Notes under the pieces: generated by a model
The model's database searches: none
What the model saw: only the letters and a program-made list of their open reading frames with translations
What the model was told of the DNA's origin: nothing
In this document: positions 46,101 to 57,838 of the stretch, in pieces
Numbering within the stretch: position 1 is the stretch's first letter
Layout: each line of letters opens with the position of its first letter
Translations under genes and position numbers: made by a program
NCBI GenBank assembly: GCA_963921935.1
Contig: OY998178.1
Location: forward strand, 49,530,951 to 49,594,950
Direction of reading: 5' to 3'
DNA: 64,000 nucleotides
Origin: Galeruca laticollis
Taxonomy: Eukaryota > Arthropoda > Insecta > Coleoptera > Chrysomelidae

Positions 46101-49021
46101 TTTAAGTTTGTGTGACCCCAACTTACTCCTCGCCTTTTTTGGGAAACCCTTCAGTACACATACGGCAGTGATCGCCATCCTATTCTTATTAAGAACACAG
46201 CAGCCCTGACTCCTGAAGGTTTTGTTCCGAAATGGAAAACAGGATCTGCAAGTTGGACAGAATTGGAATCCCACATCAACCACGAAATGCTGGAATGTAC
46301 GATAACTGACGATGTTAATTAATCCTTAAATAATTCTAACAGCGTTATACTAAGAAGTGCAGAACTCTCCATAGAAGAAACTATGAGGACAAACAAAAAA
46401 CGCACCCCCGTACCATGGTGGAATACGGAATGTCATACGTCAATTCGTGCCATCAAAACAGCACTCAATAAGTACGAAAGGCATAAGATAATCGAAAATA
46501 AAATAGATTTCAAAAGGCTCAAAGTGAAGGCACAGCTTGTTATTAAAACAGATAAGAAAACATCATGGTCAAAATATGTTTCCGAAATAAACAGCGCAAC
46601 TCCCATAAGTGAAGTATGAGAAAGAATAAGAAAACGTTTCAGGACTAAAGTACACAGCAATATTATCTCGACTTAAGATTAATGATGCAGTCACAACCTC
46701 TCCTCAGCTAATGGCCGACGTTTTAGCCAATCGCTTTAAAAGTTTGTTTTCAAACCGCAATTATGATAATACCTTCCTTGAAAACAGATTAGTGGTGGAA
46801 AATTCAGAACTATTACAAGACGAAGACAAAAACTCTCCATTAAACCTACCCTTCTCTATGGACGAATTTGAAAATGCACTTCATAGAATGAAAGATACTA
46901 GTCCTGGACCAGATGATATACCAGTCACATTCTTAATACACCTTCCTGACTCTGCAAAAATATTCCTTGTGCAACTATTCAACTTGGTCTGGAAACATAA
47001 TCAATGTCCTTCAACATGGTCAACAGCGTTCATTCTACCTTTCCTGAAAAACCAAAAGTCATGTCTTGAACCTGACTCGTATCGACCTATCAGTTTAACC
47101 TATTCAATGTGCATGTTAATGGAGAAAATGATTAATTACAGACTAATGTGGACCTTGGAAACATCAAAACGTTTATTATCCGAACAAAATGGTTTTAGAC
47201 AAAATCGTTCAGACATCGATAATATTCTTGAACTGGAAAGTGACATCCATGAAGCACTGTCGATTAAACAATCACGTATATCTGTATTTCTTAATTTGAA
47301 AACAGCATTTAACACATGCTGGAGATTTAATATAATGAAAGAACTCCACTCATGGAATATTCGTGGTAGTTGCCTCATATTAATTAGTAATTTCCTTAAA
47401 GACAGATAATTTCAAGTGAGTGTCCATAATTCATATTCTGAAAGTCAAACTGAAGAAAACGGAACTCCTCAAGGCTCAGTTCTTAGCCCAACACTGTTTG
47501 TAATAGCAATAAATAAGGTTATACCAAAGCCTCTTAAGGCTCGCTTATACGCAGATGACCTGGTAGTTTAGTCACCACTCTAATGACAAATATATTCCAA
47601 TTCTTCCTCACACAATTAGAACAATTGTCAAAAACAGGGGATTCCAGAATCTTATCCAAAACTCATTCTATACGATGAAGTTATTTCGGTCAAGCCATCA
47701 GTCAAATTTCTCGGAATGTGGTTGGACCAAAAACTTTCTTGGAAAGAACATATTAAGCAAACCATATTATCATGTCATAAAAGGCTTAACATAATGAAGA
47801 CGTTGAGCAACAAACATTGGGGATCTGATTATACTATACTGCTAACTATTTACAAAAGTTTAATAAGATCTTAAATAGACTATGGATCAATTGCTTACCT
47901 CTCTGCATCTGAAACAACTTTAAAATTACTTGATACTGTTCATAACCATGGGCTTAGAATTACTCTTGGAGCTTTTAGAACAACTCCTGTTGATAGTATT
48001 CATAGTGAAACGGGTGAACCTTCTCTACATTATGGAAGAATTTATCTAACATTGTCACATGCTACCTCAATCGTATCGAATAAAAACCAGTCCCTTTATA
48101 ATAACACCACCTCTAAATATCTACATCACTTCCGCAATAATCCCCAAACAGCTGAACCTTACTACGGAAGGATAAGAATATACCTAAATAATTTGGAGAT
48201 TCAATTTCCTCCTGTATTTCCTGTAGAATCGAATCATCCTCCACCCTGGACCATCAAAACCCCTGTGTTAATACAACACTAAGTATATTTAACAAACACG
48301 AAGTAAGCTCGGCGATATTAAGAGATAAATTTAATTTAATTTCAGAACAACAATACAGTGACTGCAATAAAATATTCACTGATGCATCAAAATGTTTGGG
48401 CTGCCATTGTAAACTCGGGGAATATTTTTCGCCTCAGTATCTTCTCTGCTGAACTTTTTGCTTTATACAAAGCTCTCCAACTCGTAAACTTGCATACAGT
48501 TTCAAACAGACTCATTCTTATCGACTCCCTCAGTGATTTAAAAAGTTTGCAGCAAATATACCAACAAAATCCTATTGGAAAACTAATGAAGGCTGAATTA
48601 CTGGAAGCTGAGTTTAATTCTAGAAGCGTTAAGTTTATATGGATACCATCGCATATTGGAATCGAAGGCAACGACAAAGCAAATGCTAGTGCGCGTGACG
48701 CGATCTTTAATATCAATTTGCAAAGTAAGTTTCGAAGCGTTGAAAGTAATTTGAAAGCATTCTTTAGAATGAAAGTGTATTGTGCGTGGGAACGAGAGTG
48801 GTCGAATTCCAGATCAAAGCTTAGGGAAGTAAAGAGTAATATATCTCCATGGCAACCTACTACTAAATATAGGAAAATACAAGTTATATTACCGCGGCTT
48901 GGACTCGGACACTGAAGATATACCCATTACTATTATATCAAAAATAGTGAACCTCCGATGTGTACACATAATGTCGTAGATAGCATAAAACCTATCCATA
49001 CCGCATGTCCAAAATACATCC
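46101..49021 (+). pseudogene. Old RNase H-bearing LINE (I/R1-like group), 5' part
   Basis: After an endonuclease remnant (PEGFVPKWKTGSASWTEFES, about 46215; TPVPWWNTECHTSIRAIKTA, 46400) the RT runs 46711-47409. It continues after a stop: KDTSPGPDDIPVTFL, PDSYRPISLTYSMCMLMEK, LSEQNGFRQNRS, VFLNLKTAFNTCWR, TPQGSVLSPTLFVIAINKV and the catalytic RLYADDLVV (47550). The RNase H domain follows at 48370-48680: IFTDASK, AELFALYKALQ, LIDSLSDLKSL and WIPSHIGIEGNDKANA, with all four acidic positions visible across a shift. The end is cut at 49021 inside the C-terminal cysteine motif (HTACPKYIHR). The missing tail is found at 50894 beyond a younger LINE. Confidence 0.88.
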
Positions 49022-50893
49022 ATCGATAACCCCAGTAATTATAGGGGCATCGCCTGCATTAAGACTGTTATTAAACTTTTTAATATGATCATGTTGAACA
49101 GATTACACTCTTGGGTTGAAAGTAATAATATTCTCCCAGAAATTCAGGCGGGTTTCAGGAAGAACAGAAGTTGTATGGACAATATCTTTGTCTTGAATAG
49201 CACCATTCAAACTCACCTAAATCGCAAAGGCAGAAGAGTCTTTACCGCTTTTATTTATTTGAAGCAGGCATTTGACTCTATTAATCATCCCCTCTTATGG
49301 CAAAAACTATTTAAGCTGGGTATCAGTTTTAAATTCATTCGCCTAGTCAGAGCTCTGTATGACAAATGCTCTTTTTGTGTAAAAGTTAACAATGAATACT
49401 CTAAATTCTTTGAAATAAATGAGGTCGTTCTGCAGGGTGAACCATTAAGTCCCTTGCTTTTCTCACTATTCATTGCTGATATTGACGACTTCTTCAGAAA
49501 ATCTGATATGGTTGCAATTATTATTGATAACAGGAATGATTTGTTACTTCTGTTGTATGCGGACGATTTGGTTATCTTTGCTGACTCTGAAATAGATCTG
49601 GATAGAAAGCTACGCACCTTTGAACAATATACTTGCCTTAACAAACTTACTGTTAACAATTCTAAATCTAAAATTATGTGTTTCTCGAGAGGCAGCCACA
49701 AAATAACAAGAAATTACAAATTTCTGTTCAACAAAGTAGAAATTGAGATGACTAACCACTATACATACTTAGGGGTTACTCTCACTTATTCTTCATTATT
49801 TCGCGAACACGCAATGAATACCTCTTCCAAATGCAAACAAGCCATAGGTGCTGTCATGAATATGCTCTCACGTTCAAAAACAACTTCCTGGCAATCGCGC
49901 GTAACCCTGTATCATTCCATAGTAATTAATACACTTGCCAATTCGGTCCCTGTCTGGGGTCTGCGTTATCTTAACATTGTTGAAAAAACCCAAGTTGGTT
50001 TTTTCAAAAGATTGCTCCTATTACCGCTAAACACTCCTGATTATTTAGTACGCCTTGAGGTGGGTGTTGTTAGGCTTGATTATACGGTATTTAAGTTGTG
50101 CCTCAATTGGTTATTAAAAATGTTTTCTTTTGCAAACACTAGATTGCCAAATATTGTCTTTCTCAGTCTCTTAGAGTTAGAGGACTTTGACAACCCCTGC
50201 TATAACTGGGCCCTACAAATGAAACTGATTTTGATAGATCTCGGGTTGAACGACATGTGGAATAACCTCTCTTTTGGTTCACTAAAAAGTCATTACGATG
50301 CAATTCTTGAGAATTTTAAACAAAAATTGTATAGTTCCGACTTACAACGCCTTGCTAATAGTAATTACTGTGTAATATATAAACATTTAACAGTCACTTC
50401 AGGTCCTGCAAATTATCTAACTAGTAAACTGCCGATTGAATTAGTTCGAATATTTTGTCAGTCTCGTTTATGTTCGTAGACTTTTGTTAGATTAACGTAT
50501 ATGGGAAGTATTTATACCATTAATCAAAAAGAAATTTGTACACTGTGCAACTCGCGTCAAAATGAAACATTTGAACATATTGTGCTTCAATGCAGGATGT
50601 ATGATTGTATTGGAGTGCAAATTATTAAAAATCTGCATAATTTTGATGATTTCATTGCCTTATTGGCAGATATCAAGCAAATTTCGAATTATTTCATTGG
50701 CGTACTCAAAATTCGTTCATTTATTATAAACGAATAGCTTGGGTTTTACACAATTTTTTTTCGCTCTTCTATTGTTTATTTTCATTGTGATTTTGCCGCA
50801 TGAACTGTGTATTTATTTATAGACCCTGTTCCGGATTTCTTGCTATATTGATTTGTATCAATTTGAAGCAATAAAGATATTATTATTATTATA
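49022..50893 (+). mobile_element. Younger 5'-truncated LINE inserted in the older LINE
   Basis: It begins abruptly inside RT (DNPSNYRGIACIKTVIK) and ends in a 3' UTR with aataaagatattattattattat (50870-50892), a microsatellite-type tail. Its single reading frame has only one internal stop. The element divides the C-terminal part of the older RNase H-type LINE, which continues directly after the tail. A clear target duplication was not found (left flank tacatccatcga, right flank agacagtcgaacg). The end type and lack of an RNase H domain point to the CR1/Jockey side of the LINE tree, but the clade is not certain. Confidence 0.88.
49025..50737 (+). pseudogene. LINE reverse transcriptase, open except for one stop
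   Basis: The frame is open from the truncated start to 50737 apart from a TAG at 50477-50479. The first ATG is at 49085. Motifs in order: IQAGFRKNRSCMDNIF, TAFIYLKQAFDSINHPLLW (the palm aspartate appears changed, FIYLKQAFD for F-x-D-x-x-x-A-F-D), VVLQGEPLSPLLFSLFIADI, the catalytic LLLLYADDLVIFADS, KLTVNNSKSKIMCF and NHYTYLGVTLTYSSLF. After the stop the same frame gives LTYMGSIYTI and a cysteine-histidine motif CTLCNSRQNETFEHIVLQC, typical of LINE C termini. No endonuclease remains because the copy is 5'-truncated. Confidence 0.9.
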
Positions 50894-51030
50894 GACAGTC
50901 GAACGAGCAACAAATAATTTTACAAACCATTTGGAAGTTCTCCTCGGACAAGACTGCCAATATCATAGTCGAATCATAGACTATTTAAAACCTATAAACT
51001 CATTAAATAGGATCTAATGGTATTATATTA
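50894..51030 (+). pseudogene. C-terminal tail of the older RNase H-type LINE
   Basis: Directly after the younger LINE's tail, the frame reads VERATNNFTNHLEVLLGQDC and IIDYLKPINSL, ending in a stop. This is the expected end of the protein cut at 49021: the same family ends with an L-L-G/x-x-x-C ... I-x-x-Y/F-L-K/R-x-x-x-L-x-N stretch. Assignment rests on position and this pattern. Confidence 0.6.
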
Positions 51031-51426
51031 TCGTATTGTCGCTAATAACCTTTTGGTTTGAAAATAAAAAGAAAAAATTCCAGTACACCAATTTTCAACA
51101 TTAACAATTTACTGCACCACCACAATAAACATGAATATTGACTAATACAATGTTATACAAATATTTCAATGAATAATTTCTAGTCGTGGAGAAACTGTAG
51201 ACAGTTAATCGATTAATAAAAAGATCGATACTCGTGGTTGTTGACGCTCGCATTCGGATTTTTTTATTTACTTAACATACTATCATTGTTTGAACAGAAA
51301 ACACAAATGAAAAAAAAAGAATGTGGAACAAGATAGGGTTGAATATGAATTAGAGCCAGTAGTATTAATTAATTATTTAGAGATAGAGCCTTTCAACTGA
51401 AAAACATGAAATGAAAAATAAAATAT
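51031..51426. other. Short gene-free stretch
   Basis: 3' UTR of the older LINE, then AT-rich sequence. A 34-codon frame near 51297-51400 (MKKKNVEQDRVEYELEPVVL) follows an acceptor-like ttgaacag; it is too short to interpret. Confidence 0.3.
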
Positions 51427-51908
51427 TGTAATGTTTTTATTATTTATTTGAACAATTTTATTACGGGTGGAATGAATTTATACCCACACGTCATGTCTAC
51501 TAACTTAATTTATTTATTCACTACACTATTCACTAATTTCCATTGTATACACAGTATAATCACTTACATTAATGTATATAAACACTTCACTACTTAGACT
51601 ATTTATTTCTTCGCTGTTTATATGACGAAATCACTTTATAAACTGAAACTTCTTCCGCTGGTCGGGCCTTTATATATTAGTGGCTCCTTTACTACATAAT
51701 TCTAGATTGCGGCTTACACAAAAACAATCGGCACCCTGGAATTTTGTAGATAATACTGGTCACAAAAACAATGTCCAGATAATAGAGTCACTAAAAAAAT
51801 CGTTTACAGTTCTAAGAAATCTCTGCGCATCCGCCAACATTTTAACTTCCATACATGGCTTAGACATAGTCGGATTCAGGGACTACACTAGTGTGCTATT
51901 TTCTAACA
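51427..51908 (-). repeat. 3' LTR of a gypsy element
   Basis: On the minus strand the repeat starts TGTTAGAAAATAGCAC at 51908 and ends CATTACA at 51427, about 482 bases with TG...CA ends. It is preceded by a polypurine tract (aaggagggggtaa, 51909-51921). A TATA box with G/C-rich context (tatataaaggcccgacc, about 51663-51679) fits an LTR promoter. The partner 5' LTR is not in the window because the element is cut at 53.69 kb. Confidence 0.75.
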
Positions 51909-53690
51909 TTACCCCCTCCTTAAATGGAAGTTCCTTCTGGAACTTTTGTGTAGCCGAGACTGGATGTTTGAATCGGCAACTGGCCCCATTTCTACACTTT
52001 CCGATCTTATGAAAATAACAGGGCACCGTCTTCATCGGATACTGATAACGGGAGTTGTAGATGCAAGTTAATATCTGGACAACGATATTTTGGAAGATCA
52101 CCTCTACCATGTTCCTGATGACTCGCCAATCCAACTGGTTACTCGCTATCTTGGGCTTAGCTAGTTTCTTCACACTGTATTCTGACACATGGTCTCGGTG
52201 GTTTCGAAGTGCTTTCCACAAATCGCGGTAGGTAGATGGATCTTGAAATTCATTTTCAGTTACCACGTAGGAGAAGTCCCGCGAATTGTGTTTCACTCTC
52301 AGTGCCTTGCCAGGGCCTGGAATTTGGTCTTCAAGTTCTTCTAATTGCCCGAACTTCTTTCGAAAGACTGTTGCCAATCCTCGTGCGCTCTTGATACGGG
52401 CGGGGATGTTGAATGCCAGTGAATAATCTTCCGGGAGAGTGAATAAATCTTCTCGTTATTCTGAAGTGACTCAATATCTAGCTTTCCCGGTGCCTCCATA
52501 CGCGCCCATAAATTCATCGAAGGTAGGGTCAGACACATTTCGAATGTGGTTACTCCTTTCTCTAGGTCATGGTCTCCTTCGAATTGCGCTAGTCGGTTTT
52601 GGTGAACTACTTTTGGTTTTCCGTTGGGATCTTGCTTATGCGATATATAACATCATTGGTCCTTTTCTTGATTAAGTATGGCTCTTTCCAGGGTCTTTGT
52701 AATTTCAGAGAAAATCCTGTTCTCCTCGTCGGATTGTGTAACCATACTTTGTCCCTTTCTTAAAAACCGCCTACTGTAGCCTGCATGTCGTACCGACTTT
52801 TCATTGTCGCTGGCAACTTTAAGATTGCTTAGAACTAATTCATGAATATCGTCCAGCCTTCCTCTCAATTGGATCACGTAGTCCCCTTCTGCTAGATCTT
52901 CTCCAGGTCGATAGCCAAATTCTAGGTAACAATGGAGCCTAATTTCACGTCCAAACAGGATTTTCGCAAGTGTTTCACCCGTGGACTAATTGACGGTAAA
53001 TCGATAAGCCAATGCAAATAGGGAAAGATACTGGTCCCAGTCTCTGTGATGAGTTTAAACTACTTTGGACAGGTATTTTCCAATAGTCCTGTTCATTCTC
53101 TCGACCATTCCATCTGACTGTGGATGTAATGCTGTTGTCCTGGTCTTCTTCATTCCCAGCTTGTCACAAATCTCCTGGAATTTTTTCTCTGGTCGCTGTG
53201 GACTTCCAAGGGCACTCCATATCGGCTGCTAAATTCTTTCACCAATACATCCGCGACAGTTATGGCCTCTTGATTCGGGATCGCGTAAGTTTCCTTCCAC
53301 TTTGTGAAATAATCTACTATAACCAGGATGTATTTACCACCATTTTCGGTCGTCGGAAATGGTCCAGCGATGTCTAAAGCAATTCTTTCGAAAGGGCTTC
53401 CAATATTATATTGTTTTATGGGTGCCTTTCTCTTGCGATGTGGTCCATTACTCATTGCACAAGTCGTACATTCCTTACACCAGTCTTTCACATCGTCGGA
53501 GCTGTTCATCCAATAAAACCTTTCACGGACTCGCTGAAGGATTTTTTCACTCCCAGATGACCTCCCGTGTAACTTCTTCAGTACCTCATCTAGTTCTTGA
53601 TTATGGAATAATTTCATTCTAACCCTAGGGCAAGAATATTTAATCTCGCCCTTGATATGGAATGAATACTTGTAGCGCCCTCTAAATGTG
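51883..53690 (-). pseudogene. Gypsy pol 3' half: integrase and C-terminal CCCH zinc finger
   Basis: Minus strand. The integrase zinc-binding part precedes VRERFYWMNSSDDVKDWCKE, with CKECTTC (about 53480). The core has FERIALDIAGPFPTTENGGK (first aspartate, about 53370), VPLEVHSDQ (second, 53190) and, after a shift, LHPQSDGMVERMNRT (glutamate, 53115). Two stops follow before REIRLHCYLEFGYRPGED and the C-terminal integrase region (52877-52560). About 220 more residues follow in two frames. They end with VPCYFHKIGKCRNGASCRFK then HP, a CCCH zinc finger of C-x7-C-x5-C-x3-H form (about 51990). The last frame crosses the polypurine tract and stops at 51883-51885, inside the LTR. RT and RNase H are missing. 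Cellular CCCH fingers bind RNA; a nucleocapsid-like role here is inference. Confidence 0.88.
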
Positions 53691-54833
53691 ACGGTTCATT
53701 TCACAAAAAGAGAAAATAGTGTTGTTCCGTTTTTACACCAGATGCACTACGCAGTGTAGAAGTAGTACAAAAATATCAAAATGCATGAAAAATCCTCTAA
53801 ACTGAACGTAAAATGACTAAAATGGTCGTTGAGTGTTAATCGTTAGAGCCAGAAGTGCAGCAAAAGTGTATTTTGTGGTTTCAAGAATTAAATAGAAAAC
53901 GCTATTTAGCAACAATTTTCAACTGTCAAAATGTCGATTGTCAAAGTTGTTAAATCATCTTTTTTTTGAAATTATAGATTAAAATTGATTAATGCTTCAT
54001 AAATCATACCTATTACATTCCTTTTTACTGTTTGATACTGACAGCAGTAATGATTTCACGACAACTACTCCAAAAATTATGGAATTAGCAATTCAATATA
54101 TGTTGTTTTGTCTTTTATTTGATAGGCGTAGAAAAAATATAGTCTAAAACACGGGTGGAATTAGAAAATTCTACTCTTTCAGCTCGTAGAGAATGTTGTT
54201 TATTTCACCCTTGATATAGAATTCACTATTCTTGTTTACTTTATTAAACATATCTTAACAACTATTTTTAACAGTGTACTACCCCAAAAATTAATAATAT
54301 TTTTTTACGACCCACGCGTGTACTGTAATTGTGACACATCTATCTTCTTGACATTGCAAAAGAATCGCATACGATTATCTGAGTGTAGCACATTCGTTGG
54401 TCTGGTTTTGTAAAAATAAGATGGAAATCACCAATGTGACATTTTCAAAAAAAAATATTAAATAAAAAAAATAATATGTCTTATTTAAACTGTACATTCT
54501 GAAAAATAATATAGATATGGCAAAAAACTGATTTTTCACAGCAAACTAAAACTAAAACGCTTATATTTCAGAATCACGATTTTGCCCATTCATGATGTTG
54601 GCACTGGAGCGACGAATTGCACTTATGATAAAAGGAAATGAAAGTTTTGTATCATACGATAATCTTAAATTGAATATCTACCTTTACTTATATTCATAAT
54701 ATATATCCGTGACAGAAGTACTAACATTTCTCTTGGGGAAAAAGTAATATTATAAAAAGTGGTATGTTGTTACCTACCAACAGAGATAAAATAATATATT
54801 TTCTTCCTTCGCCGTATACCTACATCGATTTAC
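53691..54833. other. Unassigned AT-rich DNA
   Basis: No gene found. A short direct similarity exists between 53650-53670 (cccttgatatggaat) and 54210-54226 (cccttgatatagaat). The second lies in a weak inverted repeat with gggtggaattagaaaattctac at 54154. This may mark an old small element. Confidence 0.3.
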
Positions 54834-55156
54834 CCGAATCAACCAGGATGCTTTTTCTTTGAAGAATCGAACGTTTTTTCATATTCTTCATGGACAAAAC
54901 AGGAAAAAATCGTGGATTCACTTTAATAGAATCTAAGTCTATAGATAAGCATGTAGCAGCAAAGAACTTTCCTGATCTTGGCGTGACCGAATTTTGGTGA
55001 AGTATTAACCGCCAGACCAGGCGCCGAAATTCCATAACAAGATTGGCTACACCAACAAAAAGAGTAATTATCTCTAATCTATTATCGTAGACGCTACGAG
55101 ACCTCATTGATATGAACTTGAGAAATTTCGGCTTTCTCCAGTTTCTTTCGTCCGGA
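54834..55156 (-). CDS. Single clean exon of an unidentified gene
   Basis: On the minus strand, a pyrimidine-rich acceptor (gattgtattcattcAG, ending 55157) opens a frame without stops to a donor (GATTCGG/GTAAAT) at 54833: 323 bases, 107 codons. It reads SPDERNWRKPKFLKFISMRS, VYDNRLEIITLFVGVANLVM, EFRRLVWRLILHQNSV, and ends RSILQRKSILVDSG. The middle (IITLFVGVANLVM) is hydrophobic, enough for one membrane segment, and both flanks are basic. I do not recognise the family. Composition is less AT-rich than its surroundings and there are no frame breaks, unlike the neighbouring elements, so it may belong to a host gene whose other exons lie outside or in introns too diverged to see. A chance frame between two chance splice sites remains possible. 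Confidence 0.4.
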
Positions 55157-56499
55157 CTGAATGAATACAATCATATCGTATGCTTTAGAAGGCACATTAT
55201 AGCTCGCACAGAAAACTATAAAATTCAAATTTCTCTAGTCATTTCTTTTTCAAATAATTGATAGCGTATATATTAATATATTATATGTCGTACATTGGGA
55301 CGAATCATCATATTTTTGGGCATTAAATTTACAGATTCGGCAGTTTTACCTAATCACTTTGTTAAAAAAATTCTACAATTATAAGGATCGCATTGAGTCA
55401 AAAATTAAAATATTGCGAATTATCATTTCATAATAGGATAAGTAAAGTAACATTCTTTTAATTATTGAAAATATGAATCAACCAATTGCTATCACCCTGT
55501 ACTTTGTAAGAGCAATATTTTATGCAAGCATATTTCGTCTAATCGTCTTAATCTGACCTGCACAATCTGCAGTTGTTCGTTCCATGTCCTCACTTCGAAT
55601 TTATATTGTTTGTTTATTTTCAATATTTTAGAATTCAGGTTAAATTCGCAGCTGTTTTATAAATACTGATTTATCTACAACTGAGCTAATTCAGTCTGCC
55701 ATATACTGAAAATATTTGTCATAAGCGAATAATACGCTAAGTCCTTCTCCTACAATAAATCTCAATTATGTATCTCGAACGTACGATTCCAGCTGTCTCT
55801 TTCGCGAGGTAGGTATCTTTCAGGATATTCACGACAACGATACATAATGTCAACTGTAATTATTTTTGTTATTCGTTATGATTAAGATTATGGTTGCACA
55901 AACTACGTCGTCTTATTAGTTTAAATAAATGAAAGCGAAATCTAAAGATCCTCTTGCTTATCCGCAATTCACCTTTGTCGACCAGGTGAACGAAGAAGTG
56001 AAAGGGTGCATTGTCAAAAAGATTTAAGGCAATTGTTCATTGAATTATTACTGCGATCAGTTAGTTACCGTGTGATTCTCAATACTGAAGAAGAAATGAG
56101 TGAATTATGATTTTTTTTTCAAACTTGGTAGTTTTTTTAGTGGTAGGTATTCATTGCTGCTAAGTTCTAATAAATATTGATATTGTAAGTCCTGCATAAC
56201 AGCAGAAAACCTTGAATTTCAATCATCGCTTGAAAATTAGAACTTTGGTACTAAATAACTTGTTTCAAAAACTAATTCAATAAACTTCATTCTCGAAACA
56301 GCTCCACAATCTCTAAAGCAATAGTTATATTGAAGTTTTTGACCTGAAATACGACACAATATCTGGCATTTATATCCATGGTTTGAAATCGTTCTTTATG
56401 TAGGATGAAGATATAGTGGTTGCAGTTCTCTCATTTCCATCAACCATTGCCTATGAGTCCTTATAAACATCGATAACCATGGTAGACAAATCGCTATTT
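55157..56499. other. Gene-free AT-rich DNA
   Basis: No frame or repeat of note. Could be intron of the gene represented by the 54.8-55.2 kb exon if that is real. Confidence 0.3.
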
Positions 56500-56963
56500 G
56501 TATAACAAGGGAGGAAAGTGCAACTTCTCCTCCCGAGGATGAAGTTCAGTAATCATTCGAGGGAGGAAAAGGCACTTTACACCCATGTTATACATATGAT
56601 TTTTCCGCCTGCCTCAAAGAACAAAACATTTTCAATAATTTATTCATGGAACTAACACACAAAATTGATAAATACTACTTATTTTACGAAACTTGGCTGG
56701 GCATCGAGAATGGACTTTTATGAATCTTGGCTGGGCATCGAGGATGGAGTTCTAAAATGCTTGGCTAGACATCGGGGGTGTACGTTCTCATTTGTACTTC
56801 AAATACCTCAGGATTTTAACTGTTCCGTCATATCCCTTGGGTCTAACATAGTTATCAACATGTGAGACTAAAGTGACCACTTTAGTCTCGAAATTGCAAA
56901 AATTATTTCATTGATAACGTACTATGACGTAACTTTTACTTTTCCTCCCTAGGGAGGAAAAGT
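56500..56963. repeat. Cluster of palindromes and a 34-bp tandem repeat
   Basis: Four structures lie together. An inverted repeat pairs gtataacaagggaggaaagtg (56500) with cactttacacccatgttatac (ending 56593). A three-unit tandem repeat of about 34 bases begins cttggctgggcatcga at 56691, 56725 and 56759. A palindrome has half-site gagactaaagtg and a 2-base centre (56864-56889). A second perfect 26-base palindrome has half-site acttttcctccct (56938-56963). The word ggaggaaaagtac/ggcac recurs in the outer pair and in the last palindrome, so the set may be the remains of one fold-back element of about 460 bases. Confidence 0.75.
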
Positions 56964-57429
56964 ACTTATGACGCCAGGAAATGTATACTTTGGATAGAGG
57001 TGGGCGGAAAAAAATGTTTTTTTGCTATAACATGAAGCTAAATAACATGCTTTAGTAGAATGGACCTATCTGAATACGAAAATCGCTAGAAAAAAGCTGT
57101 AACACGTAAGGTTTTTTTGTTACATAAAAAAACCAGATACAGGTAGGCATCAAATGAAATGTAACTTCTGTCATTCTGACGATGATATTGATTTATCTAA
57201 ACAATTGTCAATTTTTTTTAATTTTCAACAATTTTCATTATATTGTGGAATTAGCTAGGAACAGTGAGTTTCATTTAGAACACTGAGATACAGAACAGTT
57301 ACGTTTAATAATTATTTTAAAAAAATCACTTTACAGTTATTATAATGTTGTTTATCAATATATTTGCAAACATGATATTAAACTGACATATAATAAATCA
57401 GAAATATTTATTCGTACCACATTGATTTT

Positions 57430-57745
57430 CCTTTTATGGGGAGTCATATCTTTCCTCTTCAACACCAGCAGTAATCACCCCTTATGGCTGGATCCCATCG
57501 CCCTTGGTACCCAATTTCCATTGTTCGGATATCTTAGTGGAAACTGTCACTCTGCTCGTTGTTGACAGCTCTCAAATTCTCAGGAAAAATGATAAATGGG
57601 AATGGTGAAAATGTATTTTTAATTCGGCAGCCAAGAGAATTATAGGAATCTAAAAGTTCAATAACTAGCTGTTCGTAGTTTGCATACACATTGCTGCCCA
57701 AAAATCCCCTCACGACACTTATGTATGAGTTCCAAGCTCCAAGAA
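57430..57745 (-). pseudogene. C-terminal relic of a repeated insect transposon ORF
   Basis: Minus strand, in one frame with two stops: SVVRGFLGSNVYANYEQLVI then LLDSYNSLGCRIKNTF; PFIIFPENLRAVNNEQSDSF; H-stop-DIRTMEIGYQGRWDPAIR; then KDMTPHKRKIN. The pattern FP-N-x-x-x-V-x-x-E-x-x-x-x-F-H-x-D-I-x-x-M-E-x-x-Y-Q-G-x-W is shared by a multi-copy protein of insects and other animals that I believe is transposon-derived, though I cannot name its family. Only the end of the protein is here. The intervening sequence 56964-57429 has no gene. Confidence 0.55.
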
Positions 57746-57766
57746 CTTGCGTGTGGTAAGTAGTTT

Positions 57767-57838
57767 TAAGCTGTAAGTTGTAATCTATAATCTGTTAGCT
57801 GTAAGCTGTAAGCTGTAAGCTGTAAACTGTAAGCTGTG
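57767..57838. repeat. Heptamer microsatellite (agctgta)n
   Basis: About nine imperfect copies of agctgta (with ctgtaag phase), clean at 57798-57834 and degenerate on the left. No coding potential. Confidence 0.9.

Noticed and set aside
51680..52012. 110-codon plus frame over the LTR
   Set aside because: It is antisense to the gypsy LTR and the CCCH region, whose minus-strand reading is clearly the real one.
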